A stretch of 64,000 bases of DNA from Variovorax sp. ZS18.2.2 (GCF_024701975.1 NZ_JANLNM010000001.1:310001-374000), one strand, 5' to 3'. Shown: positions 1 to 10,472, numbered from the stretch's first letter. Numbers and translations: made by a program. The notes: generated by a model not told the origin, from the sequence alone.

Positions 1-548
1 CCGTAGTTCATCAGCGCGTGGCAGGAGTCGAGCAGTTCCTCGACCGCATCGAGGCCGTGCCGCTCCTCGCACTCGGCGATGTAGTGGCGCGCGTAGACGA
101 GGTAGTCGATGATGGACGACGCATCGGTCCACATCCGGAACAGGTAGTTGCCCTTGAAGAAGCTGTTGTGGCCGTAGGCCGCATGCGCGATCACCAGGGC
201 CTGCATGGCCATGGTGTTTTCTTCCATGAGGTAGGCGATGCACGGATCGGAGTTGATCACGATCTCGTACGCCAGGCCCATGTGGCCGCGCTTGTAGTTC
301 TTCTCGGTTGCGATGAACTGTTTGCCGTACGACCAGTGGCGATAGATCATCGGCATACCCACGCTGGCGTAGGCATCCATCATCTGCTCGGCGGTGATCA
401 CCTCGAGCTGGTTGGGGTATACGTCCAGGCCGAAGCTCTTGGCGGTTTTCGCGATCTCGGTGTGGTACTGCTCGATCAGCTCGAAGGTCCAGTCCGAAGG
501 GCTGGGCAGGCGCTCCAGGGGGCGGTCGGTGGTGATGATTGTGCTCAT
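1..548 (-). CDS. spoVR: SpoVR family protein (C-terminus cut by window edge)
   Basis: Only the first 182 residues are present; the gene continues beyond position 1. The translation (MSTIITTDRPLERLPS..., then YRHWSYGKQF, EIVINSDPCIAYLMEE and HAAYGHNSFFKGNYLF) matches the conserved N-terminal half of the SpoVR/YcgB family, as I recall it. The start ATG overlaps the stop of the upstream yeaH-type gene in an ATGA arrangement, so the two are probably translationally coupled. Together with prkA this forms the widespread prkA-yeaH-spoVR stress/stationary-phase trio. The biochemical role of SpoVR is not firmly established; in Bacillus it affects spore cortex formation, which cannot be its role in this non-spore-forming lineage. 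Confidence 0.93.
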   Translation of the reverse strand, partial: MSTIITTDRPLERLPSPSDWTFELIEQYHTEIAKTAKSFGLDVYPNQLEVITAEQMMDAYASVGMPMIYRHWSYGKQFIATEKNYKRGHMGLAYEIVINSDPCIAYLMEENTMAMQALVIAHAAYGHNSFFKGNYLFRMWTDASSIIDYLVYARHYIAECEERHGLDAVEELLDSCHALMNY

Positions 549-1837
549 GAGGTGACCCCTTCCTTCTTGAACAGGTCGCGGAACACGGGGTAGATGTCCT
601 GTGCGTCGGAGACCTTGCGCATCGCGAAGTTGAGCTGTACGCCTTCGAGCTGCGCGTACTCCTGCCACAGGTTCTGCTCGGTCTCGGCCACCTGCACGTA
701 GGCGTAGTAGCGCACCACCGGCAGGATGTCGTTGACCAGCAACTCGCGGCAGCGGCCGCTGTCCTGGTGCCAGTTGTCGCCGTCGCTGGCCTGCGCGCCG
801 TAGACGTTCCATTCGCCGCTCGGGTAGCGCGCCTTGATGATCTCGTCCATCAGCACCAGCGCGCTCGAGACCACGGTGCCGCCGGTCTCGGTGGCGTGGA
901 AGAACTCTTCCTCCGTCACTTCCTGCGCCTGCGTGTGATGGCGCAGGAACACGAGGTCGATGGTCTCGTAGTGCCGCGTGAGGAACATGTAGAGCAGCAT
1001 GAAGAAGCGCTTGGCCATGTCCTTGCGCGCCTCGTCCATCGAGCCCGACACGTCCATGAGGCAGAACATCACCGCCTTGGCGCTGGGCACCGGCGTCTTC
1101 ACACGGTTGCGGTAGCGCAGGTCGATCGGGTCGATGTAGGGCACGTGCCGCATGGTGCGGCGCAGCTCGGCGATGAGTTCCTCGGTCTCGCGGATTTCTT
1201 TCTGGATCATCGCCGTTGTGGCCTGTGGATGCGCCTTCAGGTGCAGCAGGTGCGCTTCGAGGCGCTTGAGCTCCTTGCGCGGCTCGCCGCCCAGCGCGAT
1301 GCGGCGTGCCAGCGCCCCGCGCATCGAGCGCACCACGTGCAGGTTGTTGGGCGAGCCGTCGCTCGTGAAGCCGGCGCGGTGGCTCTTCCACTCGGGCACG
1401 TCGGCAATCTGCGTGCGGATGAGGTGTGGCAGCGCGAGGTCGTCGAAGAAGACGCGCATGAACTCCTCGCGCGTGAGGCGGAAGACGAAGTCGTCTTCGC
1501 CTTCACCGCTGTCGCTGGCCTCGCCGCTGCCCGAGCCACCGCTGCCCTGGCCTTCGGGTCGCGCGATGCGGTCGCCCTTGAGGTACTCCTGGTTGCCCGG
1601 ATGCACGTATTCACGGTCGCCGCCACGGGCATGTCCGAACACCGGTTCGGACACATCGTGGCGCGGCAGGGTCACGTCTTCGCCTTGCTCCAGTTCGCGG
1701 ATGTTGCGGCCGCTGACTGCGCGCCGCACCGCCTCCTGGATCTGCCCCTTGTAGCGCCGGAGAAAGCGCTCACGGTTGCCAATGGACTTGTTCTTGCCCG
1801 ATAGCCGGCGGTCGATGATCTGCTGCAGGATGGCCAC
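545..1837 (-). CDS. yeaH: YeaH/YhbH family (DUF444) protein with VWA-like domain
   Basis: This 430-residue protein aligns throughout with E. coli YeaH as I recall it: an IDRRLSGKNKS start, a Gly/Ser-rich linker around residues 96-112, and an AVMFCLMDVSGSM segment whose DVSGS (262-266) resembles a VWA metal-binding DxSxS site. The stretch RHHTQAQEV...ETGGT is also conserved. YeaH works with the PrkA kinase in stress and nutrient responses, but its molecular activity is not known. The start is a GTG at 1837, with AAGGAG about 13 bases upstream, a long spacing. It lies 48 bp behind prkA and overlaps spoVR by 4 bp. Confidence 0.92.
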   Translation of the reverse strand: MAILQQIIDRRLSGKNKSIGNRERFLRRYKGQIQEAVRRAVSGRNIRELEQGEDVTLPRHDVSEPVFGHARGGDREYVHPGNQEYLKGDRIARPEGQGSGGSGSGEASDSGEGEDDFVFRLTREEFMRVFFDDLALPHLIRTQIADVPEWKSHRAGFTSDGSPNNLHVVRSMRGALARRIALGGEPRKELKRLEAHLLHLKAHPQATTAMIQKEIRETEELIAELRRTMRHVPYIDPIDLRYRNRVKTPVPSAKAVMFCLMDVSGSMDEARKDMAKRFFMLLYMFLTRHYETIDLVFLRHHTQAQEVTEEEFFHATETGGTVVSSALVLMDEIIKARYPSGEWNVYGAQASDGDNWHQDSGRCRELLVNDILPVVRYYAYVQVAETEQNLWQEYAQLEGVQLNFAMRKVSDAQDIYPVFRDLFKKEGVTS

Positions 1838-1885
1838 GATGGTGTCAAAGCTCCTTGCAAAAAGAGGACGATTGAAGGCTCGTCG

Positions 1886-3808
1886 TTATGAACTCTTGCG
1901 CACGCGCAGGTACCACTCGCAGAGCAGGCGGACCTGCTTGGCGGTGTAGCCCTTCTCGACCATGCGCGTGACGAAGTCTTCGTGCTTCTTCTGCTCGTCG
2001 GCGCTGCTCTTGGTGTTGAAGCTGATCACCGGCAGGAGTTCTTCGGTGTTGGAGAACATCTTCTTCTCGATCACCGCGCGCAGCTTTTCGTAGCTGGTCC
2101 ACGCCGGGTTGCGCCCCGCGTTGCCGGCCCGTGCGCGCAGCACGAAGTTGACGATCTCGTTGCGGAAGTCCTTCGGGTTGCCGATGCCTGCGGGCCGCTC
2201 GATCTTCTCGAGTTCGCCGTTGAGCGAGGCGCGGTCGAACACTTCGCCGGTGTCCACGTCGCGGAACTCCTGGTCCTGGATCCAGTAGTCGGCGTAGGTG
2301 ACGTAGCGGTCGAAGATGTTCTGTCCGTACTCGCTGTAGCTCTCGAGATACGCGGTCTGGATTTCCTTGCCGATGAACTCGGCATAGCGCGGCGCCAGCA
2401 GCTCCTTGATGTAGCTGATGTACTTCTGCTCGACCTCGGGGGCGAACTGCTCGCGCTCGATCTGCTGTTCGAGCACATACATCAGGTGCACCGGGTTGGC
2501 GGCGACCTCGGAGCTGTCGAAGTTGAAGACCTTGGAGATGATCTTGAAGGCGAAGCGCGTGGAAACGCCGCTCATGCCCTCGTCGACGCCCGCATAGTCG
2601 CGGTACTCCTGGATCGACTTGGCCTTGGGATCGGTGTCCTTCAGGCTCTCGCCATCGTAGACCTGCATCTTGCTGAAGGTGCTGGAGTTCTCGGGCTCCT
2701 TCAAGCGCGTGAGCACCGAGAGCTGCGCCATCATGCGCAAGGTGCCGGGCGCGCAGGGGGCCTGGGCCAGCGACGAGTTGCGCACCAGCTTCTCGTAGAT
2801 CTTGATTTCTTCCGAGGCGCGCAGGCAGTAGGGCACTTTGACGATGTAGATCCGGTCGAGGAAAGCCTCGTTGTTCTTGTTGTTGCGGAAGGCCTTCCAC
2901 TCGCTCTCGTTGCTGTGCGCGAGCACGATGCCGTCGAACGGAATGGCGCCGAAGCCTTCGGTGCCCTTGAAGTTGCTCTCCTGCGTGGCCGTGAGCAGCG
3001 GGTGCAGCACCTTGATGGGCGCCTTGAACATTTCCACGAACTCCAGCAGGCCCTGGTTCGCGAGGCACAGGCCCCCGGAGTAGGCGTAGGCGTCTGGATC
3101 GTCCTGGGCATAGGTCTCGAGCTTGCGGATGTCGACCTTGCCGACCAGCGAGGAGATGTCCTGGTTGTTCTCGTCGCCCGGCTCGGTCTTGGCGACCGCG
3201 ATCTGCCTGAGCACCGAGGGGAAGCGCTTGACCACCTTGAACTGGCGGATGTCGCCGCCGTATTCCTCCAGGCGCTTGACGGCCCAGGGAGAGAGAATTC
3301 GATTCAGGTAACGGCGCGGAATGCCGTATTCCTTTTCAAGGATCTCGCCGTCTTCCAGGGTGTCGAAGAGGCCGAGGGGCGATTCGTTCACCGGCGAACC
3401 GTGGATCGCATAGAAGGGCACGTGCTCCATGAGCTGCTTCAGGCGCTCGGCGATCGAACTCTTGCCACCGCCGACCGGCCCCAGCAGGTAAAGGATTTGC
3501 TTCTTTTCTTCCAGCCCCTGGGCGGCGTGGCGGAAATAGGACACCACCTGTTCGATGGCGTCCTCCATGCCGTAGAACTCCTTGAACGCCGGATAGATCT
3601 TGATGACCTTGTTGGCGAAGATGCGCGAAAGCCGGGGGTCGTTGCGCGTATCGACCAGCTCGGGCTCGCCAATGGCCTTGAGCATGCGCTCGGAGGCGGT
3701 GGCGTAGGCGGTGGGATCGCGCTTGCAGATATCCAGGTATTCCTGCAGCGAGATCACCTCCTCGCGGGTGCGCTCGTAGCGGGCGGCAAAGTTGCTGATC
3801 ACATCCAT
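1886..3808 (-). CDS. prkA: PrkA family serine protein kinase (AAA+ type)
   Basis: This 640-residue protein matches E. coli YeaG/PrkA in length and content. An N-terminal AAA-like PrkA domain carries the P-loop GPVGGGKSS (about 110-118), followed by the FNRNKNN-like arginine-finger region and the C-terminal kinase-related domain. The family is cytoplasmic and phosphorylates proteins during stress or starvation. I start at ATG 3808, because GGAGG lies 7 bases upstream; a GTG two codons earlier (3814) overlaps that Shine-Dalgarno and is less likely. It is the first gene of the prkA-yeaH-spoVR unit. The 5' leader is long and AT-rich and contains a small GGGGC/GCCCC hairpin at 3832-3846. Confidence 0.95.
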   Translation of the reverse strand: MDVISNFAARYERTREEVISLQEYLDICKRDPTAYATASERMLKAIGEPELVDTRNDPRLSRIFANKVIKIYPAFKEFYGMEDAIEQVVSYFRHAAQGLEEKKQILYLLGPVGGGKSSIAERLKQLMEHVPFYAIHGSPVNESPLGLFDTLEDGEILEKEYGIPRRYLNRILSPWAVKRLEEYGGDIRQFKVVKRFPSVLRQIAVAKTEPGDENNQDISSLVGKVDIRKLETYAQDDPDAYAYSGGLCLANQGLLEFVEMFKAPIKVLHPLLTATQESNFKGTEGFGAIPFDGIVLAHSNESEWKAFRNNKNNEAFLDRIYIVKVPYCLRASEEIKIYEKLVRNSSLAQAPCAPGTLRMMAQLSVLTRLKEPENSSTFSKMQVYDGESLKDTDPKAKSIQEYRDYAGVDEGMSGVSTRFAFKIISKVFNFDSSEVAANPVHLMYVLEQQIEREQFAPEVEQKYISYIKELLAPRYAEFIGKEIQTAYLESYSEYGQNIFDRYVTYADYWIQDQEFRDVDTGEVFDRASLNGELEKIERPAGIGNPKDFRNEIVNFVLRARAGNAGRNPAWTSYEKLRAVIEKKMFSNTEELLPVISFNTKSSADEQKKHEDFVTRMVEKGYTAKQVRLLCEWYLRVRKSS

Positions 3809-3993
3809 GGTCACGCCTCCATCAGGTCAGTGGGGCTTTTGGCCCCGAGGTCTGCAGCAAAGGCAATGCGCGCCATTTAAAAGGTGCCCGCCCCGCTGCA
3901 CACGGTGGAAAACTCCCTACAACATTCTGCTAACAATCAGGATAAAGCAAAGATTGAACCCGGCAAATCTTTTATTTATTTCGGACCCCACTG

Positions 3994-4007
3994 GCAAGTA
4001 AAGTTCC
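3994..4007 (-). promoter_or_regulatory. Weak sigma-54-like promoter candidate for prkA
   Basis: On the minus strand the sequence reads AGGAACTTTACTTGCC. It has GG and GC exactly 10 bases apart, an AC after the -24 GG, and TTGC at -12, as in the TGGCAC-N5-TTGC consensus. It lacks the T before GG and the C after it. E. coli yeaGH is known to depend on sigma-54, which makes the site worth noting. It would give a leader of about 175 bases. Confidence 0.25.
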
Positions 4008-4128
4008 TGAAAAAAGCCGGAACTAGTTTTCAAATTTCAGCTAAATTAAAAGGCTCGTCTCGCGTAATTCTCTCCGGGTGAAATGCCTATATCGAATGGC
4101 ATTGGTGTTTTCCCGAGAACACAGCGCC

Positions 4129-4150
4129 TATTGAGCGTTGTAGCTCAATA
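4129..4150. repeat. Perfect 8-bp inverted repeat, 6-base loop
   Basis: TATTGAGC and GCTCAATA flank GTTGTA. No T-tract follows on either strand in terminator position, so an operator or RNA hairpin in the prkA leader is more likely than a terminator. Confidence 0.5.
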
Positions 4151-4452
4151 AAAACATACGCCTCCCTGCAATAACGCGCGATCTGTCGTTTGGTTTATTG
4201 CACATCCAAAAATTATCTAAAAGCAATCCTCACGCCACCTTGAGATCGGCGCCTAGCGCATGTACGCGTGGGAAAGCAGCGCAGATGCTGGTCGGCGCGT
4301 ACCGCAACAGTGCAAGGGGCACCGACTGTGTGCTCTACGAGGGTTTCGCGGCCTTGGATGCACCAGTCCGAAGAGACAAGGCCTTCCGCCTCGGCGCGAG
4401 CCGCCATGTGCCCGAAGGACGATGGGCTCTGTTACAGACGAAGAAAAGCCCC

Positions 4453-4494
4453 GAGGCCCTGCTGCAATCGATGCACGCAGAGGCTCAGGGCCTC
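4453..4494 (-). terminator. Probable terminator hairpin downstream of dnaJ
   Basis: GAGGCCCTG (4453-4461) pairs perfectly with CAGGGCCTC (4486-4494). CTGC/GCAG extends the stem inward with a 5-base bulge. Reading the minus strand out of dnaJ, the stem is followed by GGGGCTTTTCTT, a modest U-rich tail. Confidence 0.45.
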
Positions 4495-4540
4495 GAACAT
4501 CCCCGCACGTCTTTGGTGCCCGGCGGGATGGTCCCTCAAC

Positions 4541-5680
4541 TCAGCTGAAAAATTCCTTGGCCTTGTCGAACCAGCCCTTGTCGGTGGGGCTGTGCTTGTC
4601 GCCGCCCTTCTTGAGCGACTCGTCGAGTTCCTTCAGCAGCTTGCGCTGGTGTTCGGTGAGTTTCACCGGCGTCTCGACGCGCACATGGCAGTACAGGTCG
4701 CCCGGGTAGCTCGAGCGCACGCCCTTGATGCCCTTGCCGCGCAGGCGGAACTGCTTGCCGCTCTGCGTGCCGTCGGGAATGTCGATGGCGGCCGCACCCT
4801 TGAGCGTGGGCACGTTGATCTCGCCGCCGAGCGCGGCCGTGGTCACGCTGACCGGCACCACGCAGTGCAGGTCGTCGCCGTCGCGTTCGAAGAGTTCGTG
4901 TTTCTTCAGGCGGATCTCGATGTACAGATCGCCCGGAGGCCCGCCGTTGGTGCCGGGCTCGCCGTTGCCGGTGCTGCGGATGCGCATGCCGTCGTCGATG
5001 CCGGCCGGGATCTTCACCTCGAGCGTCTTGTTGTTCTTGATCTTGCCCTGGCCATGGCACACGGTGCAGGGCTCGGGAATGATCTTGCCCGTGCCGTGGC
5101 AGGTGGGGCAGGTCTGCTGCACGCTGAAGAAGCCCTGGCGCATCTGCACTGCGCCCGCCCCGTGGCAGGTGGTGCAGGTGATCGGCTTGGTGCCGGGCTT
5201 GGCGCCCGAGCCCTTGCAGGTGTCGCAGTTGTCCCAGCTGGGAATGCGGATCTGGGCTTCCTTGCCCTCGGCCGCTTCTTCGAGCGTGACTTCCATCGCA
5301 TAGCTCAGGTCGCTGCCGCGGAACACCTGGCGCCCGCCGCCCTGGCGACCGCCGCGCGCACCGCCGAACACGTCGCCGAAGATGTCGCCGAAGGCTTCCG
5401 CGAAGCCGCCGAAGCCTTCAGTGCCCGGGCCGCCGCGCATGTTGGGGTCGACGCCGGCGTGGCCGTACTGGTCGTAGGCCGCGCGCTTCTGGCCGTCCGA
5501 CAGCATTTCGTACGCTTCCTTCACCTCCTTGAACTTGGCCTCGGCGTCCTTGCTGGTGTCGCCGTGGTTGCGGTCGGGGTGGTGCTTCATCGCAAGCTTG
5601 CGATAAGCCTTCTTGATTTCGTCCTCGTTCGCGTTCTTGGGGACGCCGAGGGTTTCGTAATAGTCGCGTTTGGTGGCCAT
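4541..5680 (-). CDS. dnaJ: Chaperone protein DnaJ
   Basis: This is a full-length 379-residue type I J-protein. It has an N-terminal J domain with the HPD motif (about 33-35), then a Gly/Phe-rich linker. Four CxxCxGxG-type zinc motifs follow ([32 protein letters not shown], about 150-210), and then the C-terminal substrate-binding domains. It stimulates the DnaK ATPase and delivers unfolded clients in the cytoplasm. It lies 108 bp after dnaK, and that gap contains a strong hairpin, so dnaJ is expressed by partial read-through or from its own promoter. Confidence 0.98.
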   Translation of the reverse strand: MATKRDYYETLGVPKNANEDEIKKAYRKLAMKHHPDRNHGDTSKDAEAKFKEVKEAYEMLSDGQKRAAYDQYGHAGVDPNMRGGPGTEGFGGFAEAFGDIFGDVFGGARGGRQGGGRQVFRGSDLSYAMEVTLEEAAEGKEAQIRIPSWDNCDTCKGSGAKPGTKPITCTTCHGAGAVQMRQGFFSVQQTCPTCHGTGKIIPEPCTVCHGQGKIKNNKTLEVKIPAGIDDGMRIRSTGNGEPGTNGGPPGDLYIEIRLKKHELFERDGDDLHCVVPVSVTTAALGGEINVPTLKGAAAIDIPDGTQSGKQFRLRGKGIKGVRSSYPGDLYCHVRVETPVKLTEHQRKLLKELDESLKKGGDKHSPTDKGWFDKAKEFFS

Positions 5681-5737
5681 GGCAGGTCGATCAGGAGGCT
5701 CGTGAGGCAGCGGGAACTCGGGTAACTGGAAGCGAGA

Positions 5738-5771
5738 AAGGCTGGAGCACCCCGTGGGGTGATCCAGCCTT
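5738..5771 (-). terminator. Strong hairpin between dnaK and dnaJ
   Basis: AAGGCTGGA (5738-5746) pairs with TCCAGCCTT (5763-5771). An inner CACCCC/GGGGTG stem stacks on it after one mismatch. On the minus strand the stem is followed by TTCTCGCTT. It would terminate or attenuate dnaK transcription ahead of dnaJ, which fits a need for more DnaK than DnaJ. Confidence 0.75.
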
Positions 5772-5788
5772 GGTCAAGGGGCTGTGGA

Positions 5789-7729
<1,941 letters not shown>

Positions 7730-7769
7730 GTTCTGTACTCCTGAAAGCCTGAAAAATATGTTGTTATGA

Positions 7770-7797
7770 ACTTGTGGATAACCCAGCCCGATTCAAG
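7770..7797 (-). promoter_or_regulatory. Sigma-32-like heat-shock promoter before dnaK
   Basis: On the minus strand CTTGAAT, 13 bases, then CCACAAGT resembles the sigma-32 consensus CTTGAAA-N11-16-CCCCATNT. The spacing and -10 ending are the same as in the grpE site (8458-8485), which supports both calls. Confidence 0.6.
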
Positions 7798-7845
7798 GGA
7801 AGGAGCGGGGATTTCCTGTGGGAATCTTGTGTGCCGATTGGCTGG

Positions 7846-8412
7846 TTACTTCGGCGCGCTGACCGTGACCAGCGCCGGGCGCAGCACGCGCTCGTTGATG
7901 GTGTAGCCCTTCTGGAGCACGCTCACCACGGTGTTGGGTTCCTGCCCGGGAGCGGGCACCACCGAGATGGCCTGGTGCTGGTGCGGATCGAACTTGGTGC
8001 CGGCGGCCGGGGCCACTTCGATCACCTTGTTGCGTTCGAGCGCGCTCTTGAGTTGGCGCAGCGTGGCTTCGGCGCCTTCGCGGATCTGCTCGGGGGTGGC
8101 GTCCTTGATGGCGAGGCCCGCTTCAAGGCTGTCGGTTACCGGCAGCAGGCTTTCGGCAAAGGCCTCGACCGCGAATTTGCGGGCCTTGGTGATTTCGTCG
8201 TCGGCGCGGCGGCGGGCGTTTTGAACGTCGGCCTGGGCGCGCAGGTATTGATCGGCCAATTCGGCGTTCTTGGCCTGCAGCGCTGCCAGTTCGCCTTGCG
8301 CCGCGGCCAATGCGTCGGCTTCATTGGCGGCCTGCGCGGCCTCCAGTTCTTCGGGACTGGGCTCGCCTTGCAGCATTTGCGAATTCTGTGCGGATTGTTG
8401 CGGGTCAGACAT
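7846..8412 (-). CDS. grpE: Nucleotide exchange factor GrpE
   Basis: This 188-residue protein has an acidic, Glu/Ala/Gln-rich N-terminal coiled-coil (about 15-60) and the GrpE head signature ([18 protein letters not shown], then [10 protein letters not shown] and [16 protein letters not shown]). It releases ADP from DnaK. It is the first gene of the grpE-dnaK-dnaJ cluster and has its own heat-shock promoter. There is no clear Shine-Dalgarno before ATG 8412, only a short A-rich stretch. It is separated from the upstream FKBP gene by a rho-independent terminator. Confidence 0.97.
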   Translation of the reverse strand: MSDPQQSAQNSQMLQGEPSPEELEAAQAANEADALAAAQGELAALQAKNAELADQYLRAQADVQNARRRADDEITKARKFAVEAFAESLLPVTDSLEAGLAIKDATPEQIREGAEATLRQLKSALERNKVIEVAPAAGTKFDPHQHQAISVVPAPGQEPNTVVSVLQKGYTINERVLRPALVTVSAPK

Positions 8413-8457
8413 TTTTCAAAGAACGGCGTGCGCCGGGAAAACAAACGATAGCCAGCC

Positions 8458-8485
8458 ACTTGGGGCTGGCCAGGGGCATTTCAAG
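8458..8485 (-). promoter_or_regulatory. Sigma-32 heat-shock promoter before grpE
   Basis: On the minus strand CTTGAAA, 13 bases, then CCCCAAGT is a close match to the sigma-32 consensus, with a perfect -35. The -10 sits inside a 7-bp inverted repeat GCCAGCC/GGCTGGC (8451-8470), which could be an operator or an RNA hairpin at the leader's start. Confidence 0.75.
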
Positions 8486-8520
8486 CGAAAAAATGCGGAA
8501 AAAGGGGCCGTCGAGGCATG

Positions 8521-8541
8521 AAAAAGGCCCGAAATCGGGCC
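8521..8541 (-). terminator. Rho-independent terminator of the FKBP gene
   Basis: On the minus strand GGCCCGA-TT-TCGGGCC is followed directly by TTTTT. It sits 27 bp after the FKBP stop codon and ahead of the grpE promoter. Confidence 0.85.
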
Positions 8542-8568
8542 TGTGCACCAATCGTGGCCAGTGAGCGA

Positions 8569-8919
8569 TCAGTGCGCGTCGAGCAGTTCGACGTCGAACT
8601 TGAGCGTGGCGTTCGGCGGGATCACGCCACCGGCGCCGCGGGCGCCGTAGCCCAGCGATGCGGGAATGATCAGCGTGCGCTTGCCGCCGATCTTCATGCC
8701 GGCGACGCCTTCGTCCCAGCCCTTGATGACCTGGCCTGCGCCCAGCGAGAACGCGAAGGGGTCGTTGCGGTCGCGGCTCGAATCGAACTTGGCGCCTTGC
8801 ACGCCGTCGTTGTAGAGCCAGCCGGTGTAGTGCACATGCACGTGCTGGCCAGCCTTGGCTTCGGCGCCGGTGCCGACTTCGGTGTCTTCGTACTGGAGGC
8901 CGGAGGGGGTGGTAGGCAT
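8569..8919 (-). CDS. FKBP-type peptidyl-prolyl cis-trans isomerase
   Basis: This is a compact single-domain FKBP of 116 residues with no signal peptide, so it is cytoplasmic. Typical motifs are HVHYTGWLYNDG, the KFDSSRDRNDPFAFSLGAGQVIKGWDEGV block and LIIPASLGYGARG...IPPNATLKFDVELL. Such proteins speed proline isomerisation during folding. AAGGAG lies about 9-10 bases before the ATG. It probably shares a transcript with the upstream winged-helix gene (78-bp gap) and ends at a clear terminator. Its place beside grpE-dnaK-dnaJ fits a folding role. Confidence 0.95.
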   Translation of the reverse strand: MPTTPSGLQYEDTEVGTGAEAKAGQHVHVHYTGWLYNDGVQGAKFDSSRDRNDPFAFSLGAGQVIKGWDEGVAGMKIGGKRTLIIPASLGYGARGAGGVIPPNATLKFDVELLDAH

Positions 8920-8997
8920 GGGAAAACGCTCCTTGCGTCGATGAATGGTGAATTGGATCGAAGGCGCGGAGTTTACCGATGCCGGCTGACGGCCTGC

Positions 8998-9405
8998 TCA
9001 GCTCGTCGTATCGGCGGGCGGTGCGGGAGGTGGCGAGGAGGGGGTCGGAGGCGTGACGGGCACGGCTGGCGCATTGGCCGCGGGCGCAACTGGTGCGGCC
9101 GCTTTTTTGAGCTGGCCCAGCTGCCATTTGCCGGCAAAGGCCTGCAGGTCGGACAGCCGCTTGAGCAGGTCCTGCCCGCTCAGGGTGAGGCAATAACCGT
9201 CGCTGCCGTGGCTCACGATGCCGGCCTCGCGCAGCTCCTTGATGCGGGTGTTCAGGGTGTTGGGAGTGATGCCGCCCACGCTGTCCTGCAGCAGGCGAAA
9301 GGTCTGGGCATGGCCGTCGCGCAGGGCCCAGAGCACACGCAGCGCATAGCGGGCCTCGAGCAGTGCGAGCAACTGGCTGACGGCTGCGTTTTCCTTGGTA
9401 CTCAT
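8998..9405 (-). CDS. Small winged-helix regulator with Pro/Ala-rich tail
   Basis: The first about 90 residues form a winged-helix domain of HxlR/MarR appearance (LEARYALRVLWALRDGHAQTFRLLQDSVGGITPNTL..., then IVSHGSDGYCLTLSGQDLL). The last about 40 are low-complexity Pro/Ala/Thr. Three closely spaced ATGs exist (9414, 9411, 9405). I choose 9405, because GAGGAG lies 9 bases upstream of it, giving 135 residues. The likely role is DNA binding, but ligand and targets are unknown. The HxlR cysteine used in redox sensing is not evident near the N-terminus. Confidence 0.7.
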   Translation of the reverse strand: MSTKENAAVSQLLALLEARYALRVLWALRDGHAQTFRLLQDSVGGITPNTLNTRIKELREAGIVSHGSDGYCLTLSGQDLLKRLSDLQAFAGKWQLGQLKKAAAPVAPAANAPAVPVTPPTPSSPPPAPPADTTS

Positions 9406-9570
9406 CGACATCATCTCCTCGAAGCTGGGCGGGCTGCGGGCCTGTGGCTGGCCGATGCCGCGCGCTCTTGTTTGTGATTGGTTATGGACCGTCCTGCTGG
9501 CCGGCGACTATAGCGCAAACGATGTGGATGCTACTAGTTTTATAGCTGTAAGGGCATGCTGCATGCGGGC

Positions 9571-9589
9571 TGTGAGACAAAGCCTCACA
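9571..9589 (-). repeat. Small stem-loop overlapping the psd stop codon
   Basis: TGTGAG/CTCACA arms with a 7-base loop overlap the end of the phosphatidylserine decarboxylase gene. No U-tract follows, so it is a weak terminator candidate at best. Confidence 0.3.
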
Positions 9590-10472
9590 AATTCGTGTAG
9601 TCGGCCATGGCTTCGCCCAGACGGATCGCGCGGGTGGGCGACCAGTCGGGGTTGAACGCCAGCGCGGGCGCCGGGAACAGCATGACGACGGTGGAGCCGA
9701 GCAAGAAACGGCCCATCTCGTCGCCCTTCCTGATGTCGATCTGCTGGTCGTTGTAGCTCCACTCGCGCAGCTCGCCCACGCGCGGCGGATTCACCACGCC
9801 GTGCCACACGGTGGCCATGCTGCCGACGATGGTGGCGCCCACGAGCACCAGCACGAAGGGTCCGCGCGCCGATTCGAAAACGCACACCACGCGCTCGTTG
9901 CGCGCGAAGAGCCCGGGCACGCCGCGCGCGGTGGTCGGGTTGACCGAGAACAGCTCGCCGGGCACGTGGATCATGCGAACGAGCCGCCCGTCGCAAGGCA
10001 TGTGAATGCGGTGGTAGTCCTTGGGGCTCAGGTAGAGCGTCGCGAAGCTGCCGTGCGCGAACTTCGCGGCCAGCGTGGCGTCGCCGCCGACCAGCGCGGT
10101 GGTCGTGTAGTTGTGGCCCTTGGCCTGGAAGATCTGGTCGCCCTCGATCGCGCCGAACTGGCTGATGGCACCGTCCACGGGACACACAAGGTCGGCCTGC
10201 GCGAGCGGACGCATGCCGGGCTTGAGTGCGCGCGTGAAGAACTGGTTAAAGCTTTTGTAGTGCTCGATGTCGGACTCGAGCGCCTCGCCCATGTTCACGT
10301 CGTACTTGGCGACGAAGCGGCGAATGATCCATGTGGTGACGGCACCGCGTTCCTTCCCCGCGACCCAGCCGGCGAAATTGGTCAGGGCCTGCTTGGGGAA
10401 CAGGTATTGGGGCAGAACTGCGGAGCGGTCGGACACGTTGGGGGAAGCCTCGAATGCGGATTGGAGGGGCAT
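9585..10472 (-). CDS. psd: Phosphatidylserine decarboxylase proenzyme
   Basis: It converts phosphatidylserine to phosphatidylethanolamine at the inner membrane. The protein has the family's PVDG (98-101), the YHRIHMP block (153-159) and the LGST self-cleavage motif (258-261), whose Ser becomes the pyruvoyl group. The length of 295 residues is normal for proteobacterial Psd. I start at ATG 10472, with GGAGG 12 bases upstream; a TTG at 10493 would overlap that Shine-Dalgarno. The downstream gap to the winged-helix gene holds nothing recognisable apart from the small stem-loop. Confidence 0.96.
   Translation of the reverse strand: MPLQSAFEASPNVSDRSAVLPQYLFPKQALTNFAGWVAGKERGAVTTWIIRRFVAKYDVNMGEALESDIEHYKSFNQFFTRALKPGMRPLAQADLVCPVDGAISQFGAIEGDQIFQAKGHNYTTTALVGGDATLAAKFAHGSFATLYLSPKDYHRIHMPCDGRLVRMIHVPGELFSVNPTTARGVPGLFARNERVVCVFESARGPFVLVLVGATIVGSMATVWHGVVNPPRVGELREWSYNDQQIDIRKGDEMGRFLLGSTVVMLFPAPALAFNPDWSPTRAIRLGEAMADYTNL

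Larger units (their letters stand above)
3815..4540. other. AT-rich intergenic region between prkA and dnaJ
   Basis: No convincing gene was found in these 726 bases. Roughly 3900-4240 is visibly much richer in A+T than the surrounding 65-70% G+C DNA, which suggests a regulatory or acquired segment. It holds a GGGGC/GCCCC hairpin next to prkA (3832-3846), a weak sigma-54-like site (3994-4007), inverted repeats AATGCC/GGCATT (4082-4103) and TATTGAGC/GCTCAATA (4129-4150), and the probable dnaJ terminator hairpin (4453-4494). Short open frames at 4198-4548 have no ribosome site and no recognisable domain. Confidence 0.6.

Noticed and set aside
3862..3875. TGGCGCGCATTGCC (minus strand) as a sigma-54 promoter of prkA
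   Set aside because: The GG-to-GC spacing is two bases too short for sigma-54.
1982..3880. Long plus-strand open frame antisense to prkA
   Set aside because: Same cause; the minus-strand protein is a clear full-length PrkA.
4198..4548. Small open frame of 116 codons between prkA and dnaJ
   Set aside because: No ribosome site, no recognisable domain, and it runs into the dnaJ terminator hairpin and stop region.
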